This document shows, one piece after another, positions 47,670 through 59,144 of a stretch of 64,000 nucleotides of DNA (the first letter of the stretch is position 1; each line of letters begins with the position of its first letter). The stretch is from positions 186,001 through 250,000 of the forward strand of contig QRFJ01000382.1 in NCBI GenBank assembly GCA_006176705.1, in the 5' to 3' direction. This stretch comes from Cocos nucifera. Lineage: Eukaryota > Streptophyta > Magnoliopsida > Arecales > Arecaceae. The notes beneath the pieces are model-generated. The model did not search any database. It saw nothing but the letters and a program-made list of their open reading frames with translations, and had not been told where the DNA came from. The position numbers and the translations under genes are program-made.

Positions 47670-49812
47670 TGACCTCATGGTTGATGTTCGAGAAGCATGG
47701 GGGTTTCATGCATGATTTTCAAAACTATTTTGAAAAATATAGTTATGGAAGACTTTAGATTAAATCTTTTAATCTAAACATGCATTAGATTTAATCTAGA
47801 AATGCTCTATACCAGGACCTATGATATGATATCATGCATATAAAATCTGAAATAGAAAAACATATGAGATCAAATCTCATACCTAAACTCGAAGTGAAGA
47901 CCACAACTTTATAGATTTCGTTTGTTGCTTCAGCCGTGCACATGAATAACTTCTAAGGGTATCCACGTGAAGCTCGATCCGTCCGCTCCTAGAGTACTAG
48001 CTCCTTGCAAAGACTCTCTTAATGGCTGAATAATAAAGGAAGAAGAAAGGATTGGATCAAGAGAACAACTTTCTCTTGCTTCTCCCATAAAACCCTAGCC
48101 TCTCACTTAATAGAGGAACTACTTCCTCTAGATCTCGCACGTCAAGGGACCCACCCTAAAGCCTTATGCCTAGAGTCTCTCTCTCTAGTTTTCTCATGCC
48201 CAAGAGCCTCTAAAAATTTTGTGTTACTTTATCTCACAAAGGGCTATATATAAATAGGGCTGAATAGGTAGAGTTAAAGTTGGAACAATGTCCAATTCAA
48301 AATCTTTTTGAATTAAAACTTCACCAAACCCTAACCCTAACTAAGAGTGGGTGGCATGAGGGTCTTGGCATCCAGGTTTCACATGTAGAAACCTTTTGTG
48401 CACTATGAAGATGGGTAGCATCTAGGGTTGAGCGCAAAGGATGGTGCAGTCCAATGTTTTGACTCTAAGTTCTCATCCAATTTTGTTCAAATCAAACCAA
48501 CTCTGATTAGACTCAAATATATAAGTTGACCTAATTTAATTAGGCTCTTAGTCTTTTGATAAAATTAAGGACTAATTGAGTCCAAAATCTAATCAAATCA
48601 TAATCTCATTAGTCTTTTGATAAAATTAAGGACTAATTGAGTCCAAAATCTAATCAAATCACAATCTCATCTTTCTTAGCAATTAGGTCATCCAATAACC
48701 TAATCGGGTCAGGCCTAATTGAATCCAATTTAATTAGTCTTGATCTAATCCTCATAACTCAATCAAATTAAGTTAATTAACAATCTAATTATTAATTAAT
48801 CTTTCTTTAATTAATTATATTAGGTTAATCATCAATCATATTAAGAATTACATCTTTAAATGATTCATAATCATTGATCGACCATCTGATCAAATCAAAA
48901 CTTCTATATGTATGACCTTATAGGTTCGAACACTAAGCTGATAGTATAGGAACCAGCTTTCTATACTAATCGAAGTGACAATCTAGCCATGGTATCCAAC
49001 AATAGAATAGAGTCAAATGTAGTGAAGCAACATCCATAACCTACTGGAATATGGTTACCATATAATTCATCCCCTTGATCAATAATGCTCAGAAAGATAT
49101 TAGAGTTTACTATCAACTCTTGATCAATAATCCTTATAATGTCTCAAGCTACTCAATCTTGTGACTCACAAGGATTATCCTAGCCAAGATTTTGTTGAAT
49201 TGAAACACATTAAGACATTCTCTTCAATTTTTCTTGGAGTGGTCAATTCCATCTTGACTCATGCATCGACTTATCAAGTGCTTGACTATACCTAGAAATC
49301 TTCTATCACTAAATTGAAAATTCAAATTATCTGATACTAAAGTATAGTGAGGTGCTTATAAGTCACCATGATGACCTCAGGTTGAAGGGATACTGATATC
49401 CATATCCTCTCGGATAATACTCTTGATAGTAGAGTACTCCGAAATGGCCATATTCATTGCAGATCAATATCCCACCTAAATGCCATACCAGTGTCAACAC
49501 ACTCATTGGTTAAGAGGACAACCAACTCATAGGCATACAATGACTTATACTAGATACAATTATTATTCTTATTAACAATATATCATTTGATCGTGAACAT
49601 GTTTAAGAACTACACGATAAATCCTTCTTTATCTTATTAGAAGTAATTCTAAGAACTTTCATTATAACAATAGAGTTTGATTAAAAAAATTTATAACTTT
49701 ATATTGAAATATGCTAAATAGCTTTAAATAATAAATGATTCAAATACATTTATAAAATTGATCTCAATCATCTATAAGCTAAATGATTAGATTTGGAATA
49801 CAATTCCCAACA
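47670..49812 (-). repeat. E-type LTR copy 2
   Basis: The right edge (minus-strand start) is TGTTGGGAATTGTATTCC at 49812, directly preceded by a PPT, so this LTR closes the pol at 49815-52579. The left edge is placed at TGACCTC (47670), next to a PBS-like site. It contains a 61-bp tandem duplication (48548-48669). About 2.14 kb. Confidence 0.7.
48548..48669. repeat. 61-bp tandem duplication in the E-type LTR
   Basis: The unit at 48548-48608 is repeated at 48609-48669 with very few differences (the end reads ATAATCTCA versus ACAATCTCA). Both copies carry AGTCTTTTGATAAAATTAAG. Confidence 0.92.
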
Positions 49813-49823
49813 ACTCCCACTTA
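49813..49823 (-). other. Polypurine tract of E-type element
   Basis: The minus strand reads TAAGTGGGAGT directly before the LTR start. Confidence 0.8.
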
Positions 49824-51430
49824 GACTAAAGTCAATCAGTATAGTATCACATACCCATCTTCGATTTATGATTTTTGAACTTCTTAACTGCAAGGAGTTT
49901 AGTGAATGGATTGGTCAGATTCTTTTTTTCATCAATCTTCTAAAGATTGACATCATCTTATTGCACAATCTTTCGGATAAGGTGGTAGTGGCATAGAATA
50001 TGCTTTGTACACTGATGGGCCTCGATTCTTTTGCCTAAGCTATGGCTCCAGTACTATTATAGTATAATAAAACTAGACCATCTATGGAGGGTGCCACTCC
50101 AAGCTTGCTAATGAACTTCTGCAACCATACAGCTTCTTTTGCAATATCTGATATGGCAATATACTGCGCCTCGCATATTGAATCGGCCATAGTGTGCTAC
50201 TTGAAATTTTTTTAGCAAACCGCACCATTGTTCAGGATAAATACAAAACTTGATACACTCTTGCTATCATCACTATCTGACTGAAAGCTAGAATCTATGT
50301 ATCCCATGGATTTTAGGTCAGATTCTTCATAAACTAACCATTGATCTTTAGTATTTCTCAAATACTTAAGAATGGTTCTAGCAATCTTCCAATGGCTCTC
50401 TTGGATTAGATTGGTATCTGCTTACTACCTCTAGTGAGTATGCCACATTAGATCTCGTATATGTTATATCGTATATGATAAAACCTACTATCGAAGTATA
50501 TAAAATTCTACTCGTATGCTCTCTCTTTCTCTTAAGGAGTTATCAAACAATACTTTTTTGAGTTAAAAATTCAATGGTCTATTAAAAAATAGTCTTTCTT
50601 GAAATCCTTCATATTGAACTACTTCAGCACAGTATCTATGACGTGGACTGGGATAATCCAAGCAATTTCTTAGATCGATCTCTATAGATCTTTATTCTTA
50701 AGATTTAGAATGCTTCTCCCAAGTTCTTCATGGAGAACTATGATGATAACCATACTTTTATTTTCTATAATGCAAGAACGTCATTTTCGATTAAGAGAAT
50801 ATCATCCATATACAAAATAAGAAATACAAGTACTAAACTGTTTACCCACTTGATGCAAGATTCTTCTTCGTTCTTAACAAAATCATATATTTTGATACCT
50901 TATCAAAATACATATTCTAACTCCGAGATGCTTGCTTCAGTCCATAGATGGATCTTTAAAGGTTGCATATCTTAGACTCATCTGTGGATGTAAAATCTTT
51001 AGATTATATCATATACACGTTTTCTTTCAGTCCACCATTTAGGAAGCTACCTTCACATTCATTTGCTAGATCTCATAGTCCAGATATACAGCTATCGCAA
51101 TCATGATCCGAATAGACTTGAGCATTACCATAGAAAAAATATCTCATTATAGTCAATACTATAATGCTGACGACATCTCTTGGCAATCAGACAGGCTTTA
51201 TAGATCTCCACCTTGCTGTTTGGGCCTCTTTTTTTTTTGAAGATCCATATACATCCTATGAATTTTATCCTTTCAGGTGGATCAACTAATATCGATGTAT
51301 TGTTGATCTTCATGGACTTCATTTTGGATCTCATGACATTAAGCCATTTTTCAGAGGTAGATCTCTACATTGCATCCATATAGGTGATCGGATTCTTGTC
51401 ATTCTTATCGAGCTCAATATGATCACCATC
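49824..51430 (-). pseudogene. E-type copy 2 reverse transcriptase and RNase H
   Basis: On the minus strand RT starts near 51340 with ILVDPPERIKFIGCIWIFKKK and KACLIAKRC. It continues through LYMDDILLIEND near 50820-50790 (YVDD as YMDD) and the LKxFNMKDFKKDY block near 50620, and ends with RNase H blocks DIAKEAVWLQKFISKLGV and STGAIAQAK near 50160-50030. Stops are dense. It is related to, but clearly different from, the B/C/D family. Confidence 0.82.
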
Positions 51431-52579
51431 TTAGACTAAAAAATCATAGTATCTATCCAGCTGACATGATACTCTATCGGATCACCTTAAGAATGGCTCT
51501 ATACTAGGTTTCGTGTTTAATCTTATCAACATCATTTTAGATTTAGTCATTGGTGTTGGTTCTTCTATCTATCGAACTTTCTTAAGTTCCATTTTAGAAG
51601 CACTAGTTCCTTCTCCAAGGAACTTCTTTTTCAAAAAGGTTGCTCTATTGCTGACAAATAACTTTTGCTCTTTAGCATAGTAGAAGTAATATCCTTTTGT
51701 CTCTTTTAGATAACCAATAACTAGACATCTATCAGACCTTGATCCAAGCTTATTTGTTTGTAAACATTTGATATAAGCTAGACAACTCCAGACTCTAAGA
51801 TGTGAGAGTACCAGCTTATATCATATCCATATCTCATATGGTGTTTTACATACACACTTACTCAGAATCCTATTCAATAAGTAATAAGCCAACTTTAGTG
51901 AATATCTCTAAAAGAAGATTGGCAGACTTGCAAAGCCCATCATGGTTTGAACTATGTCCAATAAGGCTTGATTTCTTCTTTTAGATACACCATTCAGCTA
52001 TGGTGTACCAAGTGAGGTTCATTGGAAGAGAATCCATTCTCTTTCAAATTTATCAAAAATTCATCAGTAAGGTATTCACCTCCTCAGTTTGATCAAAAAA
52101 TTTTACTACTCTTACTGGTTTATTTTTCTACCTTAGTATAGAATCGTTTAAAAATTTCAAACTACTTAGATTTATGCTTCATAAGATCAATGTATCCATA
52201 CCTAGATAGATCATCTATAAATGTAATGAAGTAGTCATATCCACCTCTTGTACTTGTATTCGTAGGTCCATGTACATCAGTATGTGTTAGATCTAGAATT
52301 TCATTGGCTTGCTTATCTTTTCTAGTAAAAGATGACTTGGTCATTTTACCAAGCAAACAGGATTTACAAGTTGGCAGTGATTCACAGTCATCAAATTTGA
52401 GGATACTCTCTGGAGCTAACCTATTTATCCTATTCTTGTTAATATGACCTAACCTACAATGCTAAAGATAGATATCTAAGACATCGTTTGTTCTAAGGCA
52501 TTTGCTGGATGTGTATACTATATTATCAGGCTATGATAATAAGTAAATATCATTGTTCATTTGTCCATGCATCACAGTA
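51431..52579 (-). pseudogene. E-type copy 2 GAG_pre-integrase and integrase
   Basis: From 52579 downward the minus strand shows GAG_pre-integrase with HCRLGHINKNRINRLAPES, the zinc-binding CKSCLLGKMTKSSF, and the core LTHTDVHGPTNT and DDLSRYGYIDLMKHKSK (open 52356-52162). After that come broken C-terminal blocks down to about 51600. Element F interrupts this gene between protease and GAG_pre-integrase at 52585. The DDLSRYGY core puts it close to the Angela group. Confidence 0.82.
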
Positions 52580-52584
52580 ATACT
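52580..52584. repeat. Target site duplication of element F, left copy (ATACT)
   Basis: ATACT is repeated at 62660-62664 directly after the F 3' LTR. The interrupted minus-strand frame of the E-type element stays open across the joined site. Confidence 0.93.
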
Positions 52585-54025
52585 TGTTTCCCTTAGGAAT
52601 GATTTTGATGATTACAAAACATTAGATCATAATCTTAATACTAACACTTTTCAAGAATGCCAAAGTCTATTTTTTTCTATAGAAAGAAAAAGCTTGCTAA
52701 ATGAATCCATAATCAAATGAAGATCTTTGAGTTATTTGAAACTATTTTTGAAATAGTTTTGGAGCAAGAAGAATCCTCTCTCAAAGCTCGAGCTGACCCA
52801 TCCTTGATTTGAGCTAGCCCTGGCATGGCATGCACTTATCTTTTTGGCTTGGCATGTAGTCAAGCCGGATCGATTTGGATCTGAGTCGATTATCTTAGAA
52901 AGGCAGAAGATCAGTTTTGAATTACTGCTAATCGAGCTGACCCTATTTTCAATCGAGTTGGCTATCTCAGAGTGGTAGAAGACTTGTTTGAGAGTTCTAC
53001 TGATCGAGCCAGCTCGAAGCTCCAACTGAGCCGGCTGTCTCAGATCAACAGAAACATTATTTTTGCTAATTATCGATCGAGCCAGCCTGACACAAAATTG
53101 AGCTAGCTCTCTCAGAAGGATAGAACGATGCTTTGCATAGAAACTATACTCGAACTAACTCGAAGCATGAATCAAGCTAGCTCAATGGAGTTTGACAGGC
53201 GCAATGCCTAGTTCTGCAGTCTGCTTTCATCTAGAATTTTTTTTAATGGCTAACTTCAATCTCTAATGATCATAAATGACCAAAATTCTTATCAAATCAT
53301 CAAAAAAATATTTAAAAATAAATAAGAATAAAATAAACAAGGAAAATATAAAAAAAAGTATAGTTTAAGATCTGTAGACAATCAGAAAAAGAAGAAAAGA
53401 CAGCACTTTGAGAAAAGTAAGATAGGAAGAAAGTTCACCAACTCTCATTCAATACTTTCTTGATTCTTTTGAGTGCATTCAAAGAGAAAAGAGAGCATTT
53501 ATTAGAAACATTTGAAGCATCCTCAAGAAGATAAGCTACAACGATAACTATCCAAACTGAAATAGGATTTCACAGTGTTGTATTTACTTCTTTATCTTAT
53601 TTCGTGTAAGAGTTTCAGCTGGGGTTGAAACTTGAAGGGTTATCATTGTACCAAACTTTATTTAGTTTAGGGGATCCTTAGATTGAAGTCTTGTAAAGAT
53701 TTTGATTGGTTGACCTGGGTAAAATCAATTAGATTTGTTTGTGAGCTTGGTGAAAACAAACACATTGTAATCAGATGATTATAGTAAAAATTCTCAAGGG
53801 ATTGCTTGGAGAATGGATGTAGGTGCCAGAAGTGCACCGAACCACTATAAATCCACCGTGCTTGTGTGTGTGCTTCTCCTCTTGTATGTTGATCTTTTCT
53901 TCTACTATTTAGTAACTTTCTGATCTGCATAGTTCTTTATTTACTCTGCATATCACTCACTAAATTTGCTAAAAGTTTTAATAATCCAATTCACCCCTCC
54001 TCTTGGGTTGTCTAGTAGGGTAACA
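52585..54025 (+). repeat. Element F 5' LTR
   Basis: It begins TGTTTCCCTTAGGAATG and ends GGGTAACA. A motif array of the form ATCGAGC(C/T)(A/G)GCTCGA...CTCAGA fills 52780-53190. A TATA box (CTATAAATCC) is at 53845-53854. Confidence 0.93.
53846..53852 (+). promoter_or_regulatory. TATA box of element F 5' LTR
   Basis: TATAAAT in the context CACTATAAATCCAC, conserved in the 3' LTR at 62480-62486. Confidence 0.6.
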
Positions 54026-54027
54026 AG

Positions 54028-54039
54028 TGGTATCAGAGC
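54028..54039 (+). other. Primer-binding site of element F
   Basis: TGGTATCAGAGC, a perfect match to the initiator Met tRNA complement, two bases after the LTR. Confidence 0.95.
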
Positions 54040-54083
54040 TTAGTTCTTAGCTAGAACTGATCTAACCATCAGGAGATAAGATC

Positions 54084-55686
54084 ATGACAACACAATTGGA
54101 AGGTTCACTTGTCCAAAGGGCAATCCACTAACAGACCACCACTTTTTAATGGCACAAACTAACACATATTAGAAAGCATGCATGAGAATCTTCATTCAAG
54201 CTCTTGATTATGATATGTGGAGTGTCACAATCAATAGGCCACACGCACTCACTATTGTAGTCAATGGCATTAGCACATCCAAATCTGAAAAGGATTGGAG
54301 TGAGGAAGATAGGAGATCAATTCAGCTAAATGCCAAGGCTATGAACGTTTTGTATTGTGCCTTGGATGCCAATGAGTTTAACGAAATCTCTACTTGCAAT
54401 TCTGTAAAAAAAATTTGGGATAGACTCGAAGTCACTCATGAGAGCACAAACTTAGTTAAGGAATCTAAGATTAACATACTAGTACACCAATATTAGCTTT
54501 TCAAAATGGAATCCACTAAATCAATTATAGAAATGTTCACTCGTTTCATTGATATAACTAACTATCTAAAATGTCTTGAAAAGATTTATTCTAATAGTGA
54601 TTTGGTAAGAAAAATTCTTAGATCTTTGCCAAAGTCATGGAAGGCAAAGGTCACTGCAATTCAAGAGGCTAAAGACTTGAATAAGCTACCCTTAGAAGAG
54701 TTGATTGGATCGCTGATGACCCATGAAATCACTATGAAGCAGCACAATGAAGATGAAGGGAAAAAGAAGTGAACCATAGCCCTCAAATCTACTACAATTG
54801 ATGAAGAAGGAGATGAGTCAATAGATGAAGATGAAGAAGATGAGAACATAACACTAATTACAAGAAAGTTTAAGAAGTTTATAAGAAGAAGAAAGCAAGG
54901 CTTCAAGAAGAAATTCTTTAATAAAGGTGAAACAAGAAAGGATAAGGATAAAGAAAGGGAACTGCCATTATGCTTTGAGTGCAAAAGACCCGAACATTTC
55001 AAGGTTGACTATCACAACTTAAAGGCAAATGTCAAGAAGGCCAAAAAGAAAGCAATGATTGCAACGTGGAGTGACAGCGATGAATCTAGCTCCGATGAAG
55101 AATCCGAAGATGTCGTCAACCTATGTTTCATGTTACAAAAAAATGAGGTAAACTCCAAAATTGCTCAAGCATATTCTTTTGATGAATTACAAGATGCCTT
55201 TTACGACCTAATGAAAGAATTTAAAAAGATTTCTAATAAAAATAAAAATCTAAGAATAACATGTGATACCTTATCCAAGGAAAATGATGAAATTCAACAA
55301 AAAAATAAGATTTTGCTAGAGAAAAATGATTCATTGAGAAAAAGGTTCAAATGCTAAAATCATTGGTTGATAAGTTCACATATAGTTCTGAAAAATTAAA
55401 AATGATCTTAAATAACCAAAAAGCTATCTATGATAAAGTTGGAATAGGTTATAATCCTAATAAGAAACAAAAGCTCTTAAAGAATCTTTACACTAAATCA
55501 ACATCATTATATTTCTCTTCAAATATTGCTTGTTTCTGCTGTGGTAAGATAGGACACAAAGCACATGCATGTATTTATAGTAAAAATAATGAAAATTTAG
55601 TTAAAAAAGTTTGGGTTCCCAAGGAAACCATGAATGCTAATCCTAAAGGATTTAAAAAAACTTGGATACCTAAATTAGCCACTTGA
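54084..55686 (+). pseudogene. Element F gag
   Basis: It starts at ATG 54084 (MTTQLEG) and shows the UBN2-type gag core (WDRLEVTHE, LRSLPKSWKAKVTAIQEAKD) in frames broken at 54495 and 54770. An acidic stretch and a basic stretch follow. The first knuckle reads CFECKRPEHFKVDY (last Cys lost). A coiled-coil-like segment rich in Lys, Glu, Asn and Leu runs to about 55355. The second knuckle is CFCCGKIGHKAHAC at about 55537-55578. Two knuckles separated by a coiled coil is the SIRE layout. Confidence 0.88.
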
Positions 55687-55689
55687 TTG

Positions 55690-56640
55690 TTTTGTAGGAA
55701 AATCTTGCAGCCGATGAAGTTGAAAGAGCATGGTGTTTAGATAGTGGCCGTTTAAAACATATGATGGGTGACAAGGATCAATTCATCACCCTTGAGAAAA
55801 AGAATGGAGGATTGGTTACTTTTGGTGATAATGGAAAAGAAAAAATTATTTGTATTGGTAAAATCAAACTTTCTCCCTCCATCTTTATTTAGAATGTTTT
55901 AGTTGTTGATAACTTAAAGCATAATTTATTAAGCATAAGTCAATTATGTGACAAAGGGTTCAAAGTCATTTTTGAATCATCTCTATGCATAGTCACTAGT
56001 TCCTTTGATAATAGTATCATGTTCATTGGACATAGACGTGAAAATATCTATATGGTTGATCTTGATAAGATAACCATGAAGAAAGGCCAATGTCTTATTG
56101 CTAAAGATACTAAGATCAAAGAAACTACTTAGTGATGGCATCGTAGATTAGGTCATGCAAGCATGCACACATTATCAATATTGGTTACCAAAGACTTAGT
56201 CAAAGGCTGACCTAAATTAAACTTTGAAAATGATCATGTTTGTGATGCATGTCAACTTGGTAAACAAACTAGGAAGAGTTTCAAATCCAAAAATATTATT
56301 TCAACATCTAGACCTCTAGAATTAATTCACATGGACTTATTTGGACCTACTAGGACTTTAAGCCTAGGAGGAAAGAAATATAGACTTGTAATCACAGATG
56401 ATTTTTCACGTTTTACTTGGGTTCTATTTTTAGCACATAAAGATGAAGCTTTTACTGCTTTTTCAAAATTTTATAGAAAGATTTCAAATGAAAAAACTCG
56501 ATAATAATTAAAATCAAAAGTGATCATGGTACTAAATTTGAAAATCAAAACTTTGAAATATTTTGTAATGAAAATGGAATAGAACATAACTTTTCTGCTC
56601 TATAAACATCACAGCAAAATGGTGTTGTTGAGAGAAAGAA
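55690..56640 (+). pseudogene. Element F protease, GAG_pre-integrase and integrase core
   Basis: The protease active site reads AWCLDSGRLKHMMGD near 55728, with DSG intact. After a stop at 55891 the block LVVDNLKHNLLSISQLCDKGF follows, typical of the protease C-terminal side. GAG_pre-integrase reads WWHRRLGHASMHTLSIL near 56135 after a TAG. The integrase has CDACQLGKQTRKSF, IHMDLFGPTRTLS and ITDDFSRFTWVLFL. A frame change near 56500 breaks the stretch before the second Asp. Confidence 0.85.
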
Positions 56641-57345
56641 TAGGACTTTAGAAGAAATGGCTAAAATTATGTTATGTGAAGCAAGTATTCCAAAATATTT
56701 TTGGGCTGAAGCCATTAACATTGCTTGTTATATTTTGAATCTTGTTTTGATCCATCCCATTCTTAAGAAAACCCCCTATGAAATTTGGAAAGGTAGAAAA
56801 CCTAATATCGATTATTTTCATGTATTTGGATGCAAATGTTTTATCTTAAATAATAGAAAAGACAAACTTGGAAAATTTGATGCTAAGTTTGATGAGGGTA
56901 TCTTCCTTGGATACTCAACATCAAGCAAAGTATATAGAGTCTTCAACAAGCATATTTTAGTTGTTGAAGAATCTATTCACATTGTCTTTGATGAATCTAA
57001 CAACTTTTCATCAAGAAAGAAAGATGCTTTTGATGATGATACAGAAAATTTAGAAAAAAAGTAAAATAATTTATCTTGAAAGACAAATCAAATCATGATG
57101 AAGAAAGTGAGACAAACAACAATGAACATGAAGAAGTACAAGAAGAAGGTATGAACCAAAAATATTCAAATCTACCCAAAGAATGGAGGTATGCACATAA
57201 TCATCCTAAAGACTTTATAATTGGTGATCCATCACAAGGTGTAAGAACCAGATCTAATTTTAAAAAACTTCATGATTATCTTGCATTTGTCTCTCAAATA
57301 GAACCTAAAATAATTGAAGAAGCAGAAAATGATGCAAATTGATTA
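56641..57345 (+). pseudogene. Element F integrase C-terminal part and linker
   Basis: Two open stretches: 56657-57064 with FWAEAINIACYILN, TPYEIWKGRKPN, FGCKCFILN and GIFLGYS (standard copia integrase C-terminus), and 57076-57342, an acidic linker with DPSQGVRTRSNFK before RT. A stop separates them at 57062. Confidence 0.87.
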
Positions 57346-58070
57346 ATTGCCATGCAAGAGGAATTAAATCAATTCAAAAGAAACAAAGTATAGACACTAG
57401 TTGATAGACCCTCTAATCATCCCATCATTGGCACTAAATGGATATTCAAAAATAAGCTTGATGAAAATGGTAATGTAATAAGAAATAAAGCTAGATTAGT
57501 ATCTAAAGGATATAATCAAGAAGAAAGAATAGATTTTGATGAAATTTATAAACTTATAGCAAGATTAGAGGCTATTAGATTGCTACTTGCTTTTGCTTGT
57601 TTTATGAATTTCAAATTACACCAAATGGATGTAAAAAGTATATTCTTAAATGATTTTATTGCTGAAGAGGTTTATGTAGAGCAACCACCAGGCTTTGAAA
57701 ATCATAGTCTTCTAAATCATGTTTTCAAACTCAATAAAGCATTATATGGTTTGAAACAAGTACCAAGAGCATGGTATGATAGATTAAGTAAATTTCTGCT
57801 CAATAATGACTTCTCTGGAGATAGTGTAGATACTACATTATTCTTAAAAAGAAAAAAATTAGATCTACTTATTGTTCAAATATACGTAGATGACATTATC
57901 TTTAGTTCAACTAATGAAAATTTTTGCTAAGAATTTGCCAAGTTAATGCAGGGCGAATTTGAAATGAGCATGATGGGAGAGCTAACATTCTTCCTTGGGC
58001 TTCAAATCAAAAAACTAAGGTAGGCATTTTTCTTTCCCAAACCAAGGATATACAAGAAGCATTAAAGAAG
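57346..58070 (+). pseudogene. Element F reverse transcriptase
   Basis: TKWIFKNKLDENGNVIRNKA opens the RT. LHQMDVKSIFLNDF holds the first catalytic Asp, LYGLKQVPRAWYDRL follows, and the YVDDIIF box is intact near 57885-57905. Stops occur at 57348-57395 and at 57928. Confidence 0.9.
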
Positions 58071-58826
58071 TTTGGAATGGAGAATACAAAGAAAATTGGC
58101 ACACCCATGAGCCCATCTTGCAAATTGGATAAAGATGAACATGGTAAGAGTATCAATCAAAAACTTTATAGAGGTATAATTGGCTCTCTACTTTATTTAA
58201 CTGCTAGTAGACCTAATGTACTTTTTAGTATTTGCATATATGCTAGATTTCAATCTAATCCTAAGAAATCTCACATGATGGCTGTTAAAAGAATCTTAAG
58301 ATATTTATTAGGTACACAAAACTTAGGACTATGGTATTCTAAGCAAACCTCAATTAATTTAATTGGTTTTTCTGATGCTGATTATGGAGGTTGTAGAATT
58401 GATAGAAAAAATATTTCTAGTACAGGTCAATTCCTTGGGTTAAACTTAATCTCTTGGTTCAGCATAAAGCAAAATTTGGTAGCTTTGTCCATGATCGAGG
58501 CTAAGTACGTTGCAGTCGGAAGTTGCTGTGCTTAACTCTTTTGGATTAAGCAACAACTTAAGGATTATGGCATTGAACAAAATAAAATTTCATTAAGATG
58601 TGATAACACAAGTATCATAAACTTAACTAAAAATCCCATTCAACACTTTAGAACAAAACATATTGAAATTAGGCATCACTTTATCAAAGATTATGTTAAA
58701 AAAGGTGACATAATATTCAAATTTGTTTTAATAAAAAATCAATTGGCAGACATTTTTACAAAACCCTTGAATGAAGATAGATACAATATAATTAGGGGTG
58801 AACTAGAAATTTGCAATCCCCTTTGA
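58071..58826 (+). pseudogene. Element F RNase H and pol C-terminus
   Basis: The open part 58077-58535 carries GIIGSLLYLTASRPN, FSDADYGGCRIDRKNISSTGQFLG and MIEAKYVAVGSCCA. After a stop at 58533-58535 the same frame continues (FWIKQQLKDYGIEQ, RCDNTSIINLTKN, FTKPLNEDRY) and terminates at TGA 58824-58826. The CRIDRKNISSTGQFLG style is characteristic of SIRE. Confidence 0.9.
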
Positions 58827-58918
58827 ATAATTGTTATCTCTTTATCACTCTTTCTCATAAATTGATTTGAGTTAATTATTTGAAGATTCAAATTAATTTA
58901 AAATTCAGCTTTTTTCTC

Positions 58919-59003
58919 GGTTTGAGCCGGCTTGAATATACCTTCGAGCTGGCTTGATTGAAAATCGAGCTTGCTCAATGGTCGGGCCCCAATCCTATAT
59001 TTA
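58919..59003 (+). promoter_or_regulatory. Candidate internal promoter upstream of the env-like ORF
   Basis: Three copies of the LTR-type motif (GAGCCGGCTTGA at 58924-58935, TCGAGCTGGCTTGA at 58944-58957, ATCGAGCTTGCTCAAT at 58964-58979) are followed by CTATATTTAAG with a TATA-like core at 58996-59003. That core lies about 145 bases before the ORF start at 59145, leaving a pyrimidine-rich 5' leader. The sequence elements are visible; promoter activity is inference. Confidence 0.35.
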
Positions 59004-59144
59004 AGTCAATTCTTCTTTTCAAAAGTCCTGTTCATCATTGCGAGCCTACCCCACCTCGACCTTTTCCCTAGCTACTCTCTAAAAAATCTTCTGAATCACT
59101 TTTCCTCTCAATTCACATCTCAAACCCTCTCAAATCTGAGAAGG

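Noticed and set aside
54661..55002. 113-codon Ser-rich minus-strand frame in F gag
   Set aside because: It mirrors the acidic and basic coding stretch of gag on the plus strand.
58971..59144. Extension of the env-like ORF upstream to 58971
   Set aside because: The upstream first codon would be TTG; the first ATG in good context is 59145, and relatives usually start with a MAPK-like sequence.
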